The notes under the pieces were generated by a model. That model did no database searches, was not told where the DNA came from, and worked only from the letters and a program-made list of their open reading frames with translations. DNA of 64,000 bases from CAIWHR01 sp963816925 (GTDB lineage Bacteria; Pseudomonadota; Gammaproteobacteria; Burkholderiales; Casimicrobiaceae): the NCBI GenBank assembly GCA_963816925.1, contig CAWFMY010000027.1, positions 186,001 through 250,000 on the forward strand. The letters run 5' to 3'. The position numbers and the translations under genes were made by a program. Below, piece after piece: positions 31,747 to 41,235 of this stretch (position 1 is its first letter; every line of letters begins with the position of its first letter).

Positions 31747-33355
31747 CGCCCTGATCCTCAACGTCGTGCTGTTCCTCCCCGTGCTCGGCACGGTGCTCCT
31801 GCTCGTCGTGCCGCCCAAAAAGGAGGACTTCGTCCGCGGGCTGTCGCTCGGCGTGATGCTGGTCCAGCTGGCGCTGACCGCGTGGCTCTATTGCCGGTAC
31901 GACGCGACCGTCCCCGGCGTGCAGTTCGAGACACGGCTCCCGTGGATCCCCGGCTGGGGCGTCTACTACCAGATCGGCCTCGACGGCTACAACCTGCTGC
32001 TCGTCGCGCTGACCGCGTTCCTCGGGCCGCTGGTGGTCGCGGGCGCGTTCACGGCGATCCAGAAGGACGTGAAGCTCTTCTACGCGATGGTGTTCCTCAT
32101 CCAGTTCGCGATGCTGGGCGCGTTCGTCGCGCAGGACCTGTTCCTGTTCTACCTGTTCTGGGAAGCGATGATGATCCCGATGTTCTTCATCATCGGCATC
32201 TGGGGCGGCGAGCGGCGGATCTACGCCACGTTCAAGTTCGTCCTCTACACGGCGTTCGGCAGCATCCTGATGCTGGCCGCGCTCATCTATCTCGTGTACT
32301 CGCTCAACGCGACGTCGGGCGTGACGTCCTTCGCGTTCGTCGACCTCTATCGCGCGGAGCTGCCGCTGTCCGTGCAGACCCTCCTGCTCGCCGCCTTCGG
32401 CCTGTCGTTCGCCATCAAGGTGCCGATCGTGCCGCTGCACACGTGGCTTCCGGACGCGCACGTCGAGGCGCCGACCGCGGGCTCCGTGATCCTGGCCGGC
32501 GTCCTGCTCAAGATGGGGACGTACGGCTTCATGAAGCTCGGCTTCCCGCTCTTTCCCGACGCGACGCGGATGTTCGCCCCGCTCATCGGCACGCTGGCCG
32601 TGGTCAGCATCATCTACGGCGCCTGCCTTGCGCTGGTGCAGACCGACATCAAGAAGATCATCGCCTACTCGTCGATCAGCCACCTCGGCTTCGTGATGCT
32701 CGGGCTCATCAGCCTCGACCTGATCGGCATCCAGGGCGCGGTGATCCAGATGGTGAGCCACGGCATCGTCGCCGGCGGCCTGTTCCTTGTCGTCGGCATG
32801 ATCTACGAGCGCTGCCATACGCGCGAGCTCGCCGTGTACGGCGGGATCGCGAAATTGATGCCGGTGTACTCGGTGTTCGTCGCGGTCCTGACGCTGGCCG
32901 CGATCGGGCTGCCCACGACCAGCGGGTTCACCGGCGAATTCATGGTGCTGCTGGGCGCGTTCAGCGCGGCCTGGCCGCTGTATCAGCAGGGTGCGACGTA
33001 TCCGCTGATCGTGAGCGTGAGCGCAGTCTCCGGCGTGGTGCTGGGCGCGCTCTACATGCTGCTGTTCGCGCAGCGCTTCCTGTTCGGCGCGGCGAAGGCG
33101 CCGCACCAGCCGCTCGTCGACCTCGACGGACGCGAGAAGGTCATCCTGGCGACGATCCTGGTCGCCGTGTTCGCGCTCGGTCTCTTCCCCGCGGAACCGT
33201 TGCGCAAGACGGAACTGGCGGCGCGCGACTTCCAGCAGCGGGTCGCCGCGGAGCGTACCGGGGCAGCCATCGCGGCGCGCGCTGCCGACGCGCCGGCGAT
33301 GCCGGCGCCTGAACAGCCCAACGCCGCCGCCGAACCGAACCCGAGCGTGAAATGA
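31739..33355 (+). CDS. nuoM: NADH-quinone oxidoreductase subunit M
   Basis: A 538-residue antiporter-like membrane subunit. Motifs include FYLFWEAMMIPMFFIIGIWG, HTWLPDAHVEAPTAGSVILA and TDIKKIIAYSSISHLGFV. The last 45 residues are an Ala/Pro-rich tail. The start at 31739 overlaps the repaired nuoL end by 8 bp, supporting the nuoL correction. Confidence 0.95.
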   Translation: MSDALILNVVLFLPVLGTVLLLVVPPKKEDFVRGLSLGVMLVQLALTAWLYCRYDATVPGVQFETRLPWIPGWGVYYQIGLDGYNLLLVALTAFLGPLVVAGAFTAIQKDVKLFYAMVFLIQFAMLGAFVAQDLFLFYLFWEAMMIPMFFIIGIWGGERRIYATFKFVLYTAFGSILMLAALIYLVYSLNATSGVTSFAFVDLYRAELPLSVQTLLLAAFGLSFAIKVPIVPLHTWLPDAHVEAPTAGSVILAGVLLKMGTYGFMKLGFPLFPDATRMFAPLIGTLAVVSIIYGACLALVQTDIKKIIAYSSISHLGFVMLGLISLDLIGIQGAVIQMVSHGIVAGGLFLVVGMIYERCHTRELAVYGGIAKLMPVYSVFVAVLTLAAIGLPTTSGFTGEFMVLLGAFSAAWPLYQQGATYPLIVSVSAVSGVVLGALYMLLFAQRFLFGAAKAPHQPLVDLDGREKVILATILVAVFALGLFPAEPLRKTELAARDFQQRVAAERTGAAIAARAADAPAMPAPEQPNAAAEPNPSVK

Positions 33356-34737
33356 ACTGGGCCAACATCCTGACGTCGTTCCTGCCGGAAAACCTGCTGC
33401 TCGCCGGCATCGTGGTGCTCATTGGCCTCGAAATCGTCGGCGCGAAGGAGCGCAGCGCGCTGCCGGCGTCGCTGCTCGCGCTGCTCCTCGCCACCGCCGC
33501 CGCGGCCTGCCTGTCGCAGAACGGCTTTGCGTTCGAGGCGTTCCCCGGCCACTTCTCGGTCGACGGACAGTCGCTGCTCGCGAAGGCGATCGTCCTCGCG
33601 CTTGCCGTGCCGGTGCTGCTCATTTCGCGCCACGAGATCGCGCAGCGCCAGTTCCACATCCTCATCCTGTCGTCGCTTTACGGCGTCTGCCTGCTGCTGT
33701 CGGCGGACAGCTTCCTGACGCTGTTCCTGGGGATCGAGCTGATGTCGCTCCCCGTGTACGCGCTGGTGTTGCTCGCCTACCGGCGGCCGGAAAGCGCCGA
33801 GGCGGCATTGAAGTACCTCGTGCTGGGCGGCGCCGCGACCGCGACGCTGCTGATGGGCGTTTCGCTGCTCTACGGTGCGACCGGGTCGCTCGCGCTGTCC
33901 ACATTCGGAGATGCGCTGGCCTCGACCGACACCATGGCGCGCGTGGCCGTCGTGCTGGTGATCGCCGCGTTCTTCCTCAAGGCCGCGGTCGTACCGTTCC
34001 ACGCGTGGGCGCCGGACGCCTACGAGACGGCAGCGGTGCCCGTGACCGCGTACATGGCCGTCCTGGTCAAGGCGGGCGTCCTGCTTGCGGCGGTGCGCCT
34101 GTTCGGCGCGGCGAACGTGACGGGACCCGTGGCGAACCTGCTGGCGCTCTTGCCCCTGATCTCGATCGTGTGGGGCAACCTCGCCGCGATGCGGCAGCAG
34201 AGTTTCCGCCGCATGATCGCGTATTCGTCGATCGCCCACGCGGGCTACCTCTTCTACGCGTTCCTGGGCGATGCGGCGGGGAGGTTCCAGGCCGTCGCGT
34301 TCTACGTCATCGCCTACGGCGCGATGAACCTGCTGGCCTTCGCGGTGCTGCCGCCCAATGACGACGACGCGGCCCGCGATCGACTCGACAACCTCAGGGG
34401 ATTGTTCCACCGCCGGCCCTACGCGGCGCTGATGCTTGCGGTGGCGATGCTGTCGCTGGCGGGCATTCCGCCGATGCCGGGGTTCGTCGCGAAGTTCCTG
34501 ATCTTCCGCAACGTGATCGCCGCCGGATTCACGTTCTACGGCGTGCTGGGCCTGATCGGCAGCTACCTCGGGATCTACTTCTACCTGCGCGTCATCCAGT
34601 ACCTGTTCATGAGCGCGGATGCGCCGGCCGCAAAGAACGACGCCGCCGGCCGGCTGACGGTGGGCGCGAGCGTCCTCTGCCTGCTGATCGTGATCGCGAT
34701 CTCGGTGTTCCCGGGCTGGGTGATCGACCAGCTCTGA
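33352..34737 (+). CDS. nuoN: NADH-quinone oxidoreductase subunit N
   Basis: A 461-residue antiporter-like subunit, last gene of the operon, overlapping nuoM by 4 bp. The channel motifs PFHAWAPDAYETAAVPVTAY and MIAYSSIAHAGYLFYAF are present. No clear terminator hairpin was seen in the 33 bp before the convergent gene. Confidence 0.94.
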   Translation: MNWANILTSFLPENLLLAGIVVLIGLEIVGAKERSALPASLLALLLATAAAACLSQNGFAFEAFPGHFSVDGQSLLAKAIVLALAVPVLLISRHEIAQRQFHILILSSLYGVCLLLSADSFLTLFLGIELMSLPVYALVLLAYRRPESAEAALKYLVLGGAATATLLMGVSLLYGATGSLALSTFGDALASTDTMARVAVVLVIAAFFLKAAVVPFHAWAPDAYETAAVPVTAYMAVLVKAGVLLAAVRLFGAANVTGPVANLLALLPLISIVWGNLAAMRQQSFRRMIAYSSIAHAGYLFYAFLGDAAGRFQAVAFYVIAYGAMNLLAFAVLPPNDDDAARDRLDNLRGLFHRRPYAALMLAVAMLSLAGIPPMPGFVAKFLIFRNVIAAGFTFYGVLGLIGSYLGIYFYLRVIQYLFMSADAPAAKNDAAGRLTVGASVLCLLIVIAISVFPGWVIDQL

Positions 34738-34770
34738 GGTGACAGGCGGCCGGAAGACTGGACGAGACGC

Positions 34771-35247
34771 TTACGTGCCGGCCCGCGCCGCCCGCGGCGA
34801 ATGCATGTCGAGGAGCTGCAGCCGCGTGGCCTGCAGGCGCTCGGACACCACGCCGAGCAGGTGCTGCATGAAGATGAACCCGAAGTGCGGGTCCTCGCGG
34901 CATGCCGCCAGGAGCTCGTCGCCTTCGAACGACAGCGCATCGACGCGCTCGAGCGTGCGCGCCTGGAACTGCTTGCCCTTGCCCATCAGCAGCGCGGACC
35001 AGCCCATCTCGTCGCCGGCGAAGAGCGTCTGCACGCGAAACGTGTGGCCGGGCGCGGCGAGCTCGAGCGCAATCAGCCCTGTCACGATCAGGCAGAACTT
35101 CGGCCAATCGTCGCCTTCGCGGAACAGAATCTGGTCCCGGTCGAACCGGACTTCGGTCGCCAGCGACGCGAGCTTTTCGACGTGACGAGGCTCGAACCCC
35201 GCAACGAATGGGTGGTTGCGCAGCATCGCCAGCACTTTTTCGTTCAT
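34771..35247 (-). CDS. Stand-alone cyclic-nucleotide-binding domain protein
   Basis: A 158-residue single-domain protein of the same design as the one at 3872: a cNMP-binding beta-roll (LFREGDDWPKFCLIVTG, GDEMGWSALL) and C-terminal helices, no DNA-binding domain. I chose the ATG at 35247, which has GGAAGG at proper distance, over a GTG at 35256 that would overlap the Shine-Dalgarno. It converges on nuoN and lies just downstream of the malic enzyme gene (17-bp gap), so it may be co-transcribed with it. Confidence 0.75.
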   Translation of the reverse strand: MNEKVLAMLRNHPFVAGFEPRHVEKLASLATEVRFDRDQILFREGDDWPKFCLIVTGLIALELAAPGHTFRVQTLFAGDEMGWSALLMGKGKQFQARTLERVDALSFEGDELLAACREDPHFGFIFMQHLLGVVSERLQATRLQLLDMHSPRAARAGT

Positions 35248-35263
35248 CGCGTTCACCTTCCGT

Positions 35264-36957
35264 TTACGACACGCTGTTCGGTTGCTTCGCTGCCCGCGGC
35301 GTCTGGTAGCGGGGTTCGTACATCTGCGCCCTCATGAACGCCACCAGGTCGGCGGGCTCGGGCACGCGCGCAAGGCCCTTGCGGAAGGCCACCTCGGCGA
35401 CGGCGGCGGCGATGTGCGCCGACACCTCGCGGATGCTCGTGAGCGGAGGATACAGGCTTCCCTGGTCGAGGTCGGCCTGCGTCACCTGGCCCGCAAGCGT
35501 GCGTGCCGCCGCCATGAACATTTCGTCGGTGACGCGCGTCGCGCGGGCGGCGATGACGCCCAGGCCCACGCCCGGGAAGATGTAGGAATTGTTGCCCTGG
35601 CGCGGCACCAGCCGCCGCCCGTCGAAGGTCACGGGATCGAAGGGCGAGCCGCACGCGAAGATCGCGCGCCCGTCGGACCAGCGATACGCCTGCTCGGCTG
35701 TGCACTCGGCCTTCGACGTCGGGTTCGAAAGCGCGAACACGATCGGCCGCTTGTTGAGCGTTGCCATCGTGCGCACGACGTCCTCCGTGAAGGCATTCGC
35801 CACCGCGGCAACGCCGATGATGGCCGTGGGCCGCAGGGCGTTGACCGCACCAAGCAAGGAGTCGACCGGCGGATGATCGTGGGCGTAAGGTTGCTTGTGC
35901 GCGGCGAGGCCGGTGCGCTGCGCGACGACGAGACCCTTCGAGTCGAACAGCCAGCAGCGTTTGCGCGCCTCGGCCGGCGCGAGGCCTTCCGCCACCATCG
36001 CCGCCACGGCCAGGTCGGCGATGCCGGTCGCCGCCTCGCCGGCACCCTGGAAGAGCAGCGTCTGCTTCGCCGAGCTCGCCGCCGGTGATCCGGAGCGAGG
36101 ACAGGACGCCCGCCAATGCCACGGCGGCGGTCCCCTGGATGTCGTCGTTGAACGTCGGGATGCGGTCGCGGTATTTCTGCAGCAGCCGGAACGCGTTCTG
36201 GCTGGCGAAATCCTCGAACTGGATCACCACGCCGGGAAAGAGCGCCTGCGCGGCGTTCACGAATTCCTCGACCAGCTCGTCGTATTCGTTGCCGCGCAGC
36301 CGCGGCTGCTGGAGGCCGAGATAGAGCGGATCGTGCAGCAGCGTCTCGCTGTTGGTGCCGACGTCGAGCAGCACCGGCAGGCATGCGTTGGGCGGAATTC
36401 CCGCGCACGCGGTGTAGAGCGACAGTTTCCCGACGGGGATCCCCATGCCGCCCGCGCCCTGGTCCCCGAGCCCCAGGATGCGCTCGCCGTCGGTGACCAC
36501 GATGATCGCCACGTCGCGCCGCGGCCAGTTCCCGAGCACGCGCGCGACGCGGCCGCGGTCCTTCGCGCTGATGAAGATGCCGCGCGGCCGCTGGAATATG
36601 TGCCCGAACTGCTGGCACGCCAACCCCACGGTCGGCGTATAGACGATGGGCGTCATCTCGTCCGGGATAGTCGATCAGCATCCGGAAGAACAGCGCCTCG
36701 TTGCGGTCGTGCAGCGCCGTGAGGTTGACGTACTTGTCGAGATCGGTTTGCTTGCTGCGGAAGTTCTCGAGCACGCGCTCGAGCTGCTCTTCCTGCGTGA
36801 ACACGCGCGGCGGCAGCAGGCCACGCAAGCCGAGCGAGTCCCGCTCCGCTTCGGTAAACGCGGTGCCTTTGTTTTGCAGGGGGTCGTGCAGCACAGCCAT
36901 CCCGTCGGCTGACGACGATGTCACGGCGCTTTGGGCGGGGAGTCGAATATCGTTCAT
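35264..36957 (-). CDS. maeA: NAD-dependent malic enzyme, two frame breaks
   Basis: Oxidative decarboxylation of malate to pyruvate. The family blocks GLRGLLPPRVFTQEEQLERV, TPIVYTPTVGLACQQFGHIF, FASQNAFRLLQKYRD, PTFNDDIQGTAAVALAGVLS and IFALSNPTSKAECTAEQAY are all present. The ATG at 36957 has an AAAGGAAG site upstream. The frame breaks near 36662 (extra base in DYPDEMTP) and near 36073 (extra G before QTLLFQGAGEA), and both repairs rebuild standard family sequence. About 563 residues after repair, the usual length of the MaeA/SfcA type. Pyruvate produced here could feed the PFOR enzymes encoded nearby. Confidence 0.85.
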
Positions 36958-37012
36958 GTGCAGTGCTTCCTTTGTGGGTCGGCAACCGGCGGCGCCGTCC
37001 ATTGAATTTCGA

Positions 37013-38324
37013 TCAGCGCGCCACGTCGGCGGAAGCGCGGTCGCCGGGAACGGCAGCGCATCTTCGTGCATCGCGCTCGAGCTGGCTGGCGACGACTTCG
37101 GCGTTGAGATCCAGGAACGTGATGTGCTCGAGCTCGTCGCGCGAGGCGTCGTCGAACAGCTGGCGGAGCGACGCCTCGCCTATCGTCCGGCCGCCAAGCC
37201 CGGCGATGACCGTGTACAGGTTGAGGGCGATCCCCGAGACGGCCTTGCTGACGCCGTCGGACAGAATGCCGCCCAAGCCGACGGCGAGCGATCTTTCCAG
37301 GACGACGACGCGTTTCGCATTCTGCAGCGCATCGCGCAGGACGCCCGTCGGAAACGGACGGAAGGAGCACAGCGACACGGAACCGATGCGGGCGCCCGCT
37401 TCTCGGAGTTCGTCGACGGCCTCCCGGACCGTCGCGTTGACGGAACCCAGCGCGACGACGATCGTATCCGCGTCCTCGGTGAGATAGGTGCGCAGCAGGC
37501 CGCCGGAGGGACGCCCCGTCCGCGCCAGGAATTCCCTGGCCAGGCGCGGAATCACGCTCAACGCGCGCAACTGCTTGTGGTGGGCGAGGTAGCGCATTTC
37601 CATGAAGGTCGCGGGGCCAGCGGTCGCGGGGACGCCGGCCGCCCGCCGCGCTTCGAAGGGCGGAAGATACGCATCGACTTGCGTCTGGGTCGGAGACTCG
37701 ACGCACTCGCCATCGAGCGCAAGCATCATGCCGTCCACGCACACCATGACCGGACAGGACAGGGCTTCGGCGAGGCGGAACGCCTGCACATGGAGGTCGA
37801 GCGCTTCCTGGTTCGTCTCCGCGTAGAGCTGGATCCATCCGGCATCGCGCATCGACATGCTGTCAGTGTGATCGTTCCACGTGTTGATCGGCGCGCCGGT
37901 CCCGCCGTTGCCGATGGTCATCACGATGGGCAGACCCAGCCCCGCGGCGTTGTGCACGGCCTCAGCCATGAACATGAGCCCCTGGCTCGTCGCCAGCGTG
38001 TACGTGCGCGCCCCGGCCGCCGACGCGCCGATCGCGACCGACATCGCCGCGAAATCCGATTCGACGTTGACGAATTCGCAATGCGCAAGCGCTCCCGGAC
38101 TCCTGCAGCTCGCGCAGGCCTTCGAGAATGCCGGAATGGGCGGCGCCAGGGTACGCGCAAATCAGCGCGGGCCGGCACGCGGCAATCGTCTCCGCGACCG
38201 CGCCACACGCGTCGCTACGCCTTCGCATCAGCATGTTCCGGGAAGTGTCGCCGCACATCGTGAGCTTCGGTCCCGAGATGGAATTGACATGCCATGCAAG
38301 ACACGGTCTCTCGGTCGTCTCCAT
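37013..38324 (-). CDS. porA: 2-oxoacid:ferredoxin oxidoreductase alpha subunit (PorA-like), one frame break
   Basis: Family features run from the pyruvate-binding segment (ICAYPGAAHSGILEGL) across a break near 38085 to FVNVESDFAAMSVAIGASAA, ATSQGLMFMAEAVHNAAGLG, GGTGAPINTWNDHTDSM and ALGSVNATVREAVDEL. The repaired product is about 430 residues, normal for PorA. The beta, gamma and delta partners needed for activity are not adjacent, so this is an orphan or its partners lie elsewhere. The start is uncertain: in-frame ATGs occur at 38324, 38258, 38234 and 38228, none with a strong ribosome-binding site. It precedes maeA in the same direction by 55 bp. Confidence 0.7.
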
Positions 38325-38381
38325 TGATTTGTCATTGTCCCTACTACGACAAATGCGGCGCAAGCCTAGTCAGCCAATCCC

Positions 38382-38395
38382 TTGATGCAAGTCAA
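38382..38395. promoter_or_regulatory. FNR-like operator of the frd operon
   Basis: TTGAT-GCAA-GTCAA matches the FNR consensus at 9 of 10 positions. A -10-like TATACG at 38416-38421 lies 30 bp from its centre, close to the geometry of a class II FNR-activated promoter. The frdC start is 70 bp downstream. The divergent porA gene starts nearby as well. Confidence 0.65.
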
Positions 38396-38464
38396 GGGCG
38401 CCCCTGCGGTCGGGCTATACGCTTGGCTCCGACCTGCCGCCACACCCTGCAGGGGAATTCATCC

Positions 38465-39247
38465 ATGGAATCGAGCAACCGGATCATCGCCGGCGCGGGA
38501 CTGGCCGATCGCGCGCGCAAGAGCCGTTGGCCGGCGCGGCTGGATTTCGCCCAGAGCGCCAGCGGCCTGCTGCTGGCGTTGTTCATGTGGGGCCACATGT
38601 TCTTCGTCTCGTCGATCCTGATCTCCAAGGACGCGATGTGGACGATCACCCGGTTCTTCGAAGGCTATTTCGTCCTGGGCAGGTCCTACCCCGGAATCGT
38701 CTCGTTCGTCGTCGGCTGCGTCATTGTGCTGTTCGTCGGCCACGCGTTCCTCGCGGTGCGCAAGTTCCCGATCAACTACGGGCAGCTCCACACCTACCGC
38801 GGCCACATGCGGGTGATGCACCACGAGGACACCACGCTTTGGTTCTGGCAGGTGTTCACCGGATTCGCGCTGTTCTTTCTCGCCTCCGTCCACCTGTACC
38901 TGATGCTGACGCGCCCGGACCGGATCGGCCCCTTCGAGTCGGCGGACCGGGTATGGAGCGACGTCATGTGGCCGCTCTACCTGGTGCTGCTGTTCGCCGT
39001 GGAGCTCCACGGCGGCATCGGCCTCTACCGGCTCGCGGTGAAATGGGGCTGGCTCGGCAGCGGCGACTCGAACACGATGCGCAGACGACTCAAGATCCTC
39101 AAATGGTCGATCACCGTGTTCTTCCTGGTGCTCGGCCTCGCCACGCTCGCCGCCTATATCAAGATCGGCATCGAGCATCAGGGCCACTACGGCGAGCATT
39201 ACGTCCCGACGTGGCTTGCGAAGCCTCCAACCGGCGCCACACAGTGA
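38465..39247 (+). CDS. frdC: Fumarate reductase / succinate dehydrogenase di-heme cytochrome b subunit (Wolinella type)
   Basis: A 260-residue membrane protein with five helices that binds two b hemes and the menaquinone site. His residues fall exactly at 44, 93, 143 and 182, the axial heme ligands of Wolinella succinogenes FrdC, and Glu at 66 and 180 coincide with the residues assigned there to menaquinol oxidation and the compensatory proton path. The ATG at 38465 has AGGGGA upstream and gives this register. It overlaps frdA by GTGA. This is the di-heme type B quinol:fumarate reductase family, which can run in either direction in related bacteria. Confidence 0.92.
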   Translation: MESSNRIIAGAGLADRARKSRWPARLDFAQSASGLLLALFMWGHMFFVSSILISKDAMWTITRFFEGYFVLGRSYPGIVSFVVGCVIVLFVGHAFLAVRKFPINYGQLHTYRGHMRVMHHEDTTLWFWQVFTGFALFFLASVHLYLMLTRPDRIGPFESADRVWSDVMWPLYLVLLFAVELHGGIGLYRLAVKWGWLGSGDSNTMRRRLKILKWSITVFFLVLGLATLAAYIKIGIEHQGHYGEHYVPTWLAKPPTGATQ

Positions 39248-41235
39248 AGATCGTCTACACGGACGTGCTCGTGATCGGCGGCGGCCTCGCGGGGCTGCGC
39301 GTGGGCATCGGCGCCAGGCGCCGCGGCCACGAGGTCACCATCCTGTCGCTCGTGCCGCCGAAGCGGTCGCATTCGGCGGCCGCGCAGGGCGGGATGCAGG
39401 CCTCGCTCGCCAACGTCATCAAGGGCCAGGGCGACAACGAGGATGTCCATTTCGAGGACACGGTCCGGGGCAGCGACTGGGGCGCCGATCAGCAGGTCGT
39501 GCGGATGTTCGTCAACACCGCGCCGAAGGCGGTGCGCGAGCTCGCCGCCTGGGGCGTGCCATGGAGCCGCGTGCGCAAGGGCGATCGCGACGTCATCATC
39601 AACGGCCAGAAAGTGACGATCACCGAGCGCGACGAGGCGCACGGTCTCGTCGCGCAGCGCGACTTCGGCGGCACCAAGAAGTGGCGCACCTGCTACGTCT
39701 CCGACGGCACCGGCCACGCGATGCTGCAGACGATGAGCGACCAGGCGATCGGCAACGCGATCCCGGTCCACGAGCGCGTCGAGGCGATCGCGCTGATCCA
39801 CGACGCCGGCCGCTGCTACGGCGCCATCGTCCGCGATCTCGTGACCGGCGAGCTCAAGGCCTACGTCGCAAAGGCGACCGCGATCACGAGCGGCGGCGCC
39901 GGCCGGCTCTATCGCGTGACGACCAACGCCGTGATCTGCGAGGGCATCGGCAGCGCGCTTGCGCTCGAGACCGGCATCGCCACGCTGGGCAACATGGAGG
40001 CCGTGCAGTTCCATCCGACCGCCATCTTCCCGGCCGGCATCCTGGTCACCGAGGGCTGCCGCGGCGACGGCGGCCTGCTGAAGGACGTGGACGGCCATCG
40101 CTTCATGCCCGACTACGAGCCCGAAAAGAAGGAGCTCGCGTCGCGCGACGTCGTTTCGCGCCGGATGGAGGAGCACATCGCGAAAGGCAAGGCCGCGAAG
40201 AACCGGTTCGGCCAGCACCTCTGGCTCGACATCACGCTGCTGGGCGAGAAGCACATCAAGCACAACCTGCGCGAAGTCTACGAGATCTGCCACTACTTCA
40301 TGGGCGTCGACCCGACCAAGGACTGGATTCCGGTGCGGCCCGCGCAGCACTACACGATGGGCGGCGTGCGCACCAACCATACCGGCCAGAGCCCGACGCT
40401 GAAGGGCCTGTTCGCGGCCGGCGAGGCCGCGTGCTGGGACATGCACGGCTTCAACCGGCTCGGCGGCAATTCGGTCGCCGAGACGGTGGTCGCCGGCATG
40501 ATCGTGGGCGAGTACATCTCGGATTTCTGCGACAAGATCGAGAACGACATCGCCATTCCGACGCGCATCGTCCACGACTTCCTGCACCGCGAGCAGATGC
40601 AGATCGACACGCTGCTCGACGGCCCGGGCACCGAGGATGCCGTGGCGCTGCGCGTCGCGATGCAGGAGATCATGACCGCCAAGGTCGGGATCTTCCGCCG
40701 CGGCGAGGACCTCGCCGCCGCGGTGGACGAATTGCAGGTGCTGCTGCAGCGCAGCCGCAACATCGGCGTCAAATACAAGGCGCGCGGCGCCAATCCCGAA
40801 CTCGTGGCGGCCTACCGCGTGCGCAAGATGCTGAAGCTCGCCCTCTGCGTCTCCTATGGCGCCCTGACCCGCACCGAGAGCCGCGGCGCCCATTTCCGCC
40901 AGGATCATCCGCGGCGCAACGACGCCGAGTGGCTCAAGCGCACGCTCGCCACATGGAAGGGCGAAGCGGACACGTTGCCGACGCTCGCCTACGAAGCATT
41001 GGACGTCGGCCGGATGGAGCTGCCACCGGGCTGGCGCGGCTACGGCGCGAAGGACTACGTCGACCATCCGGACACACCGCAGCGCGCGGCGGTGGTCGCG
41101 GCGCTGAAGGAGAAGATGGCCGGGGCGCCCCGCTTCGCCGTGCAGGAGGCGCTGATGCCCTACACGTCGCTGCTGCCGGAACGCTATCGCGGCCGGAACG
41201 AGCGGATCGACGAACCGCTGGAGGCGGCGGAATGA
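39244..41235 (+). CDS. frdA: Fumarate reductase / succinate dehydrogenase flavoprotein subunit
   Basis: A 663-residue FAD subunit. It shows the dinucleotide fold (GGGLAGLRVGIGARRRG), the covalent-FAD histidine at about residue 43 (RSHSAAAQGG), and active-site segments FHPTAIFP, TEGCRGDGG, LASRDVVSRRM and QHYTMGG. The start is GTG at 39244, overlapping the frdC stop. Gene order C-A-B matches Wolinella and Geobacter. Confidence 0.94.
   Translation: MKIVYTDVLVIGGGLAGLRVGIGARRRGHEVTILSLVPPKRSHSAAAQGGMQASLANVIKGQGDNEDVHFEDTVRGSDWGADQQVVRMFVNTAPKAVRELAAWGVPWSRVRKGDRDVIINGQKVTITERDEAHGLVAQRDFGGTKKWRTCYVSDGTGHAMLQTMSDQAIGNAIPVHERVEAIALIHDAGRCYGAIVRDLVTGELKAYVAKATAITSGGAGRLYRVTTNAVICEGIGSALALETGIATLGNMEAVQFHPTAIFPAGILVTEGCRGDGGLLKDVDGHRFMPDYEPEKKELASRDVVSRRMEEHIAKGKAAKNRFGQHLWLDITLLGEKHIKHNLREVYEICHYFMGVDPTKDWIPVRPAQHYTMGGVRTNHTGQSPTLKGLFAAGEAACWDMHGFNRLGGNSVAETVVAGMIVGEYISDFCDKIENDIAIPTRIVHDFLHREQMQIDTLLDGPGTEDAVALRVAMQEIMTAKVGIFRRGEDLAAAVDELQVLLQRSRNIGVKYKARGANPELVAAYRVRKMLKLALCVSYGALTRTESRGAHFRQDHPRRNDAEWLKRTLATWKGEADTLPTLAYEALDVGRMELPPGWRGYGAKDYVDHPDTPQRAAVVAALKEKMAGAPRFAVQEALMPYTSLLPERYRGRNERIDEPLEAAE

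Noticed and set aside
39199..41067. 622-codon minus-strand ORF opposite frdA
   Set aside because: No family resemblance, and it lies fully antisense to a conserved enzyme.
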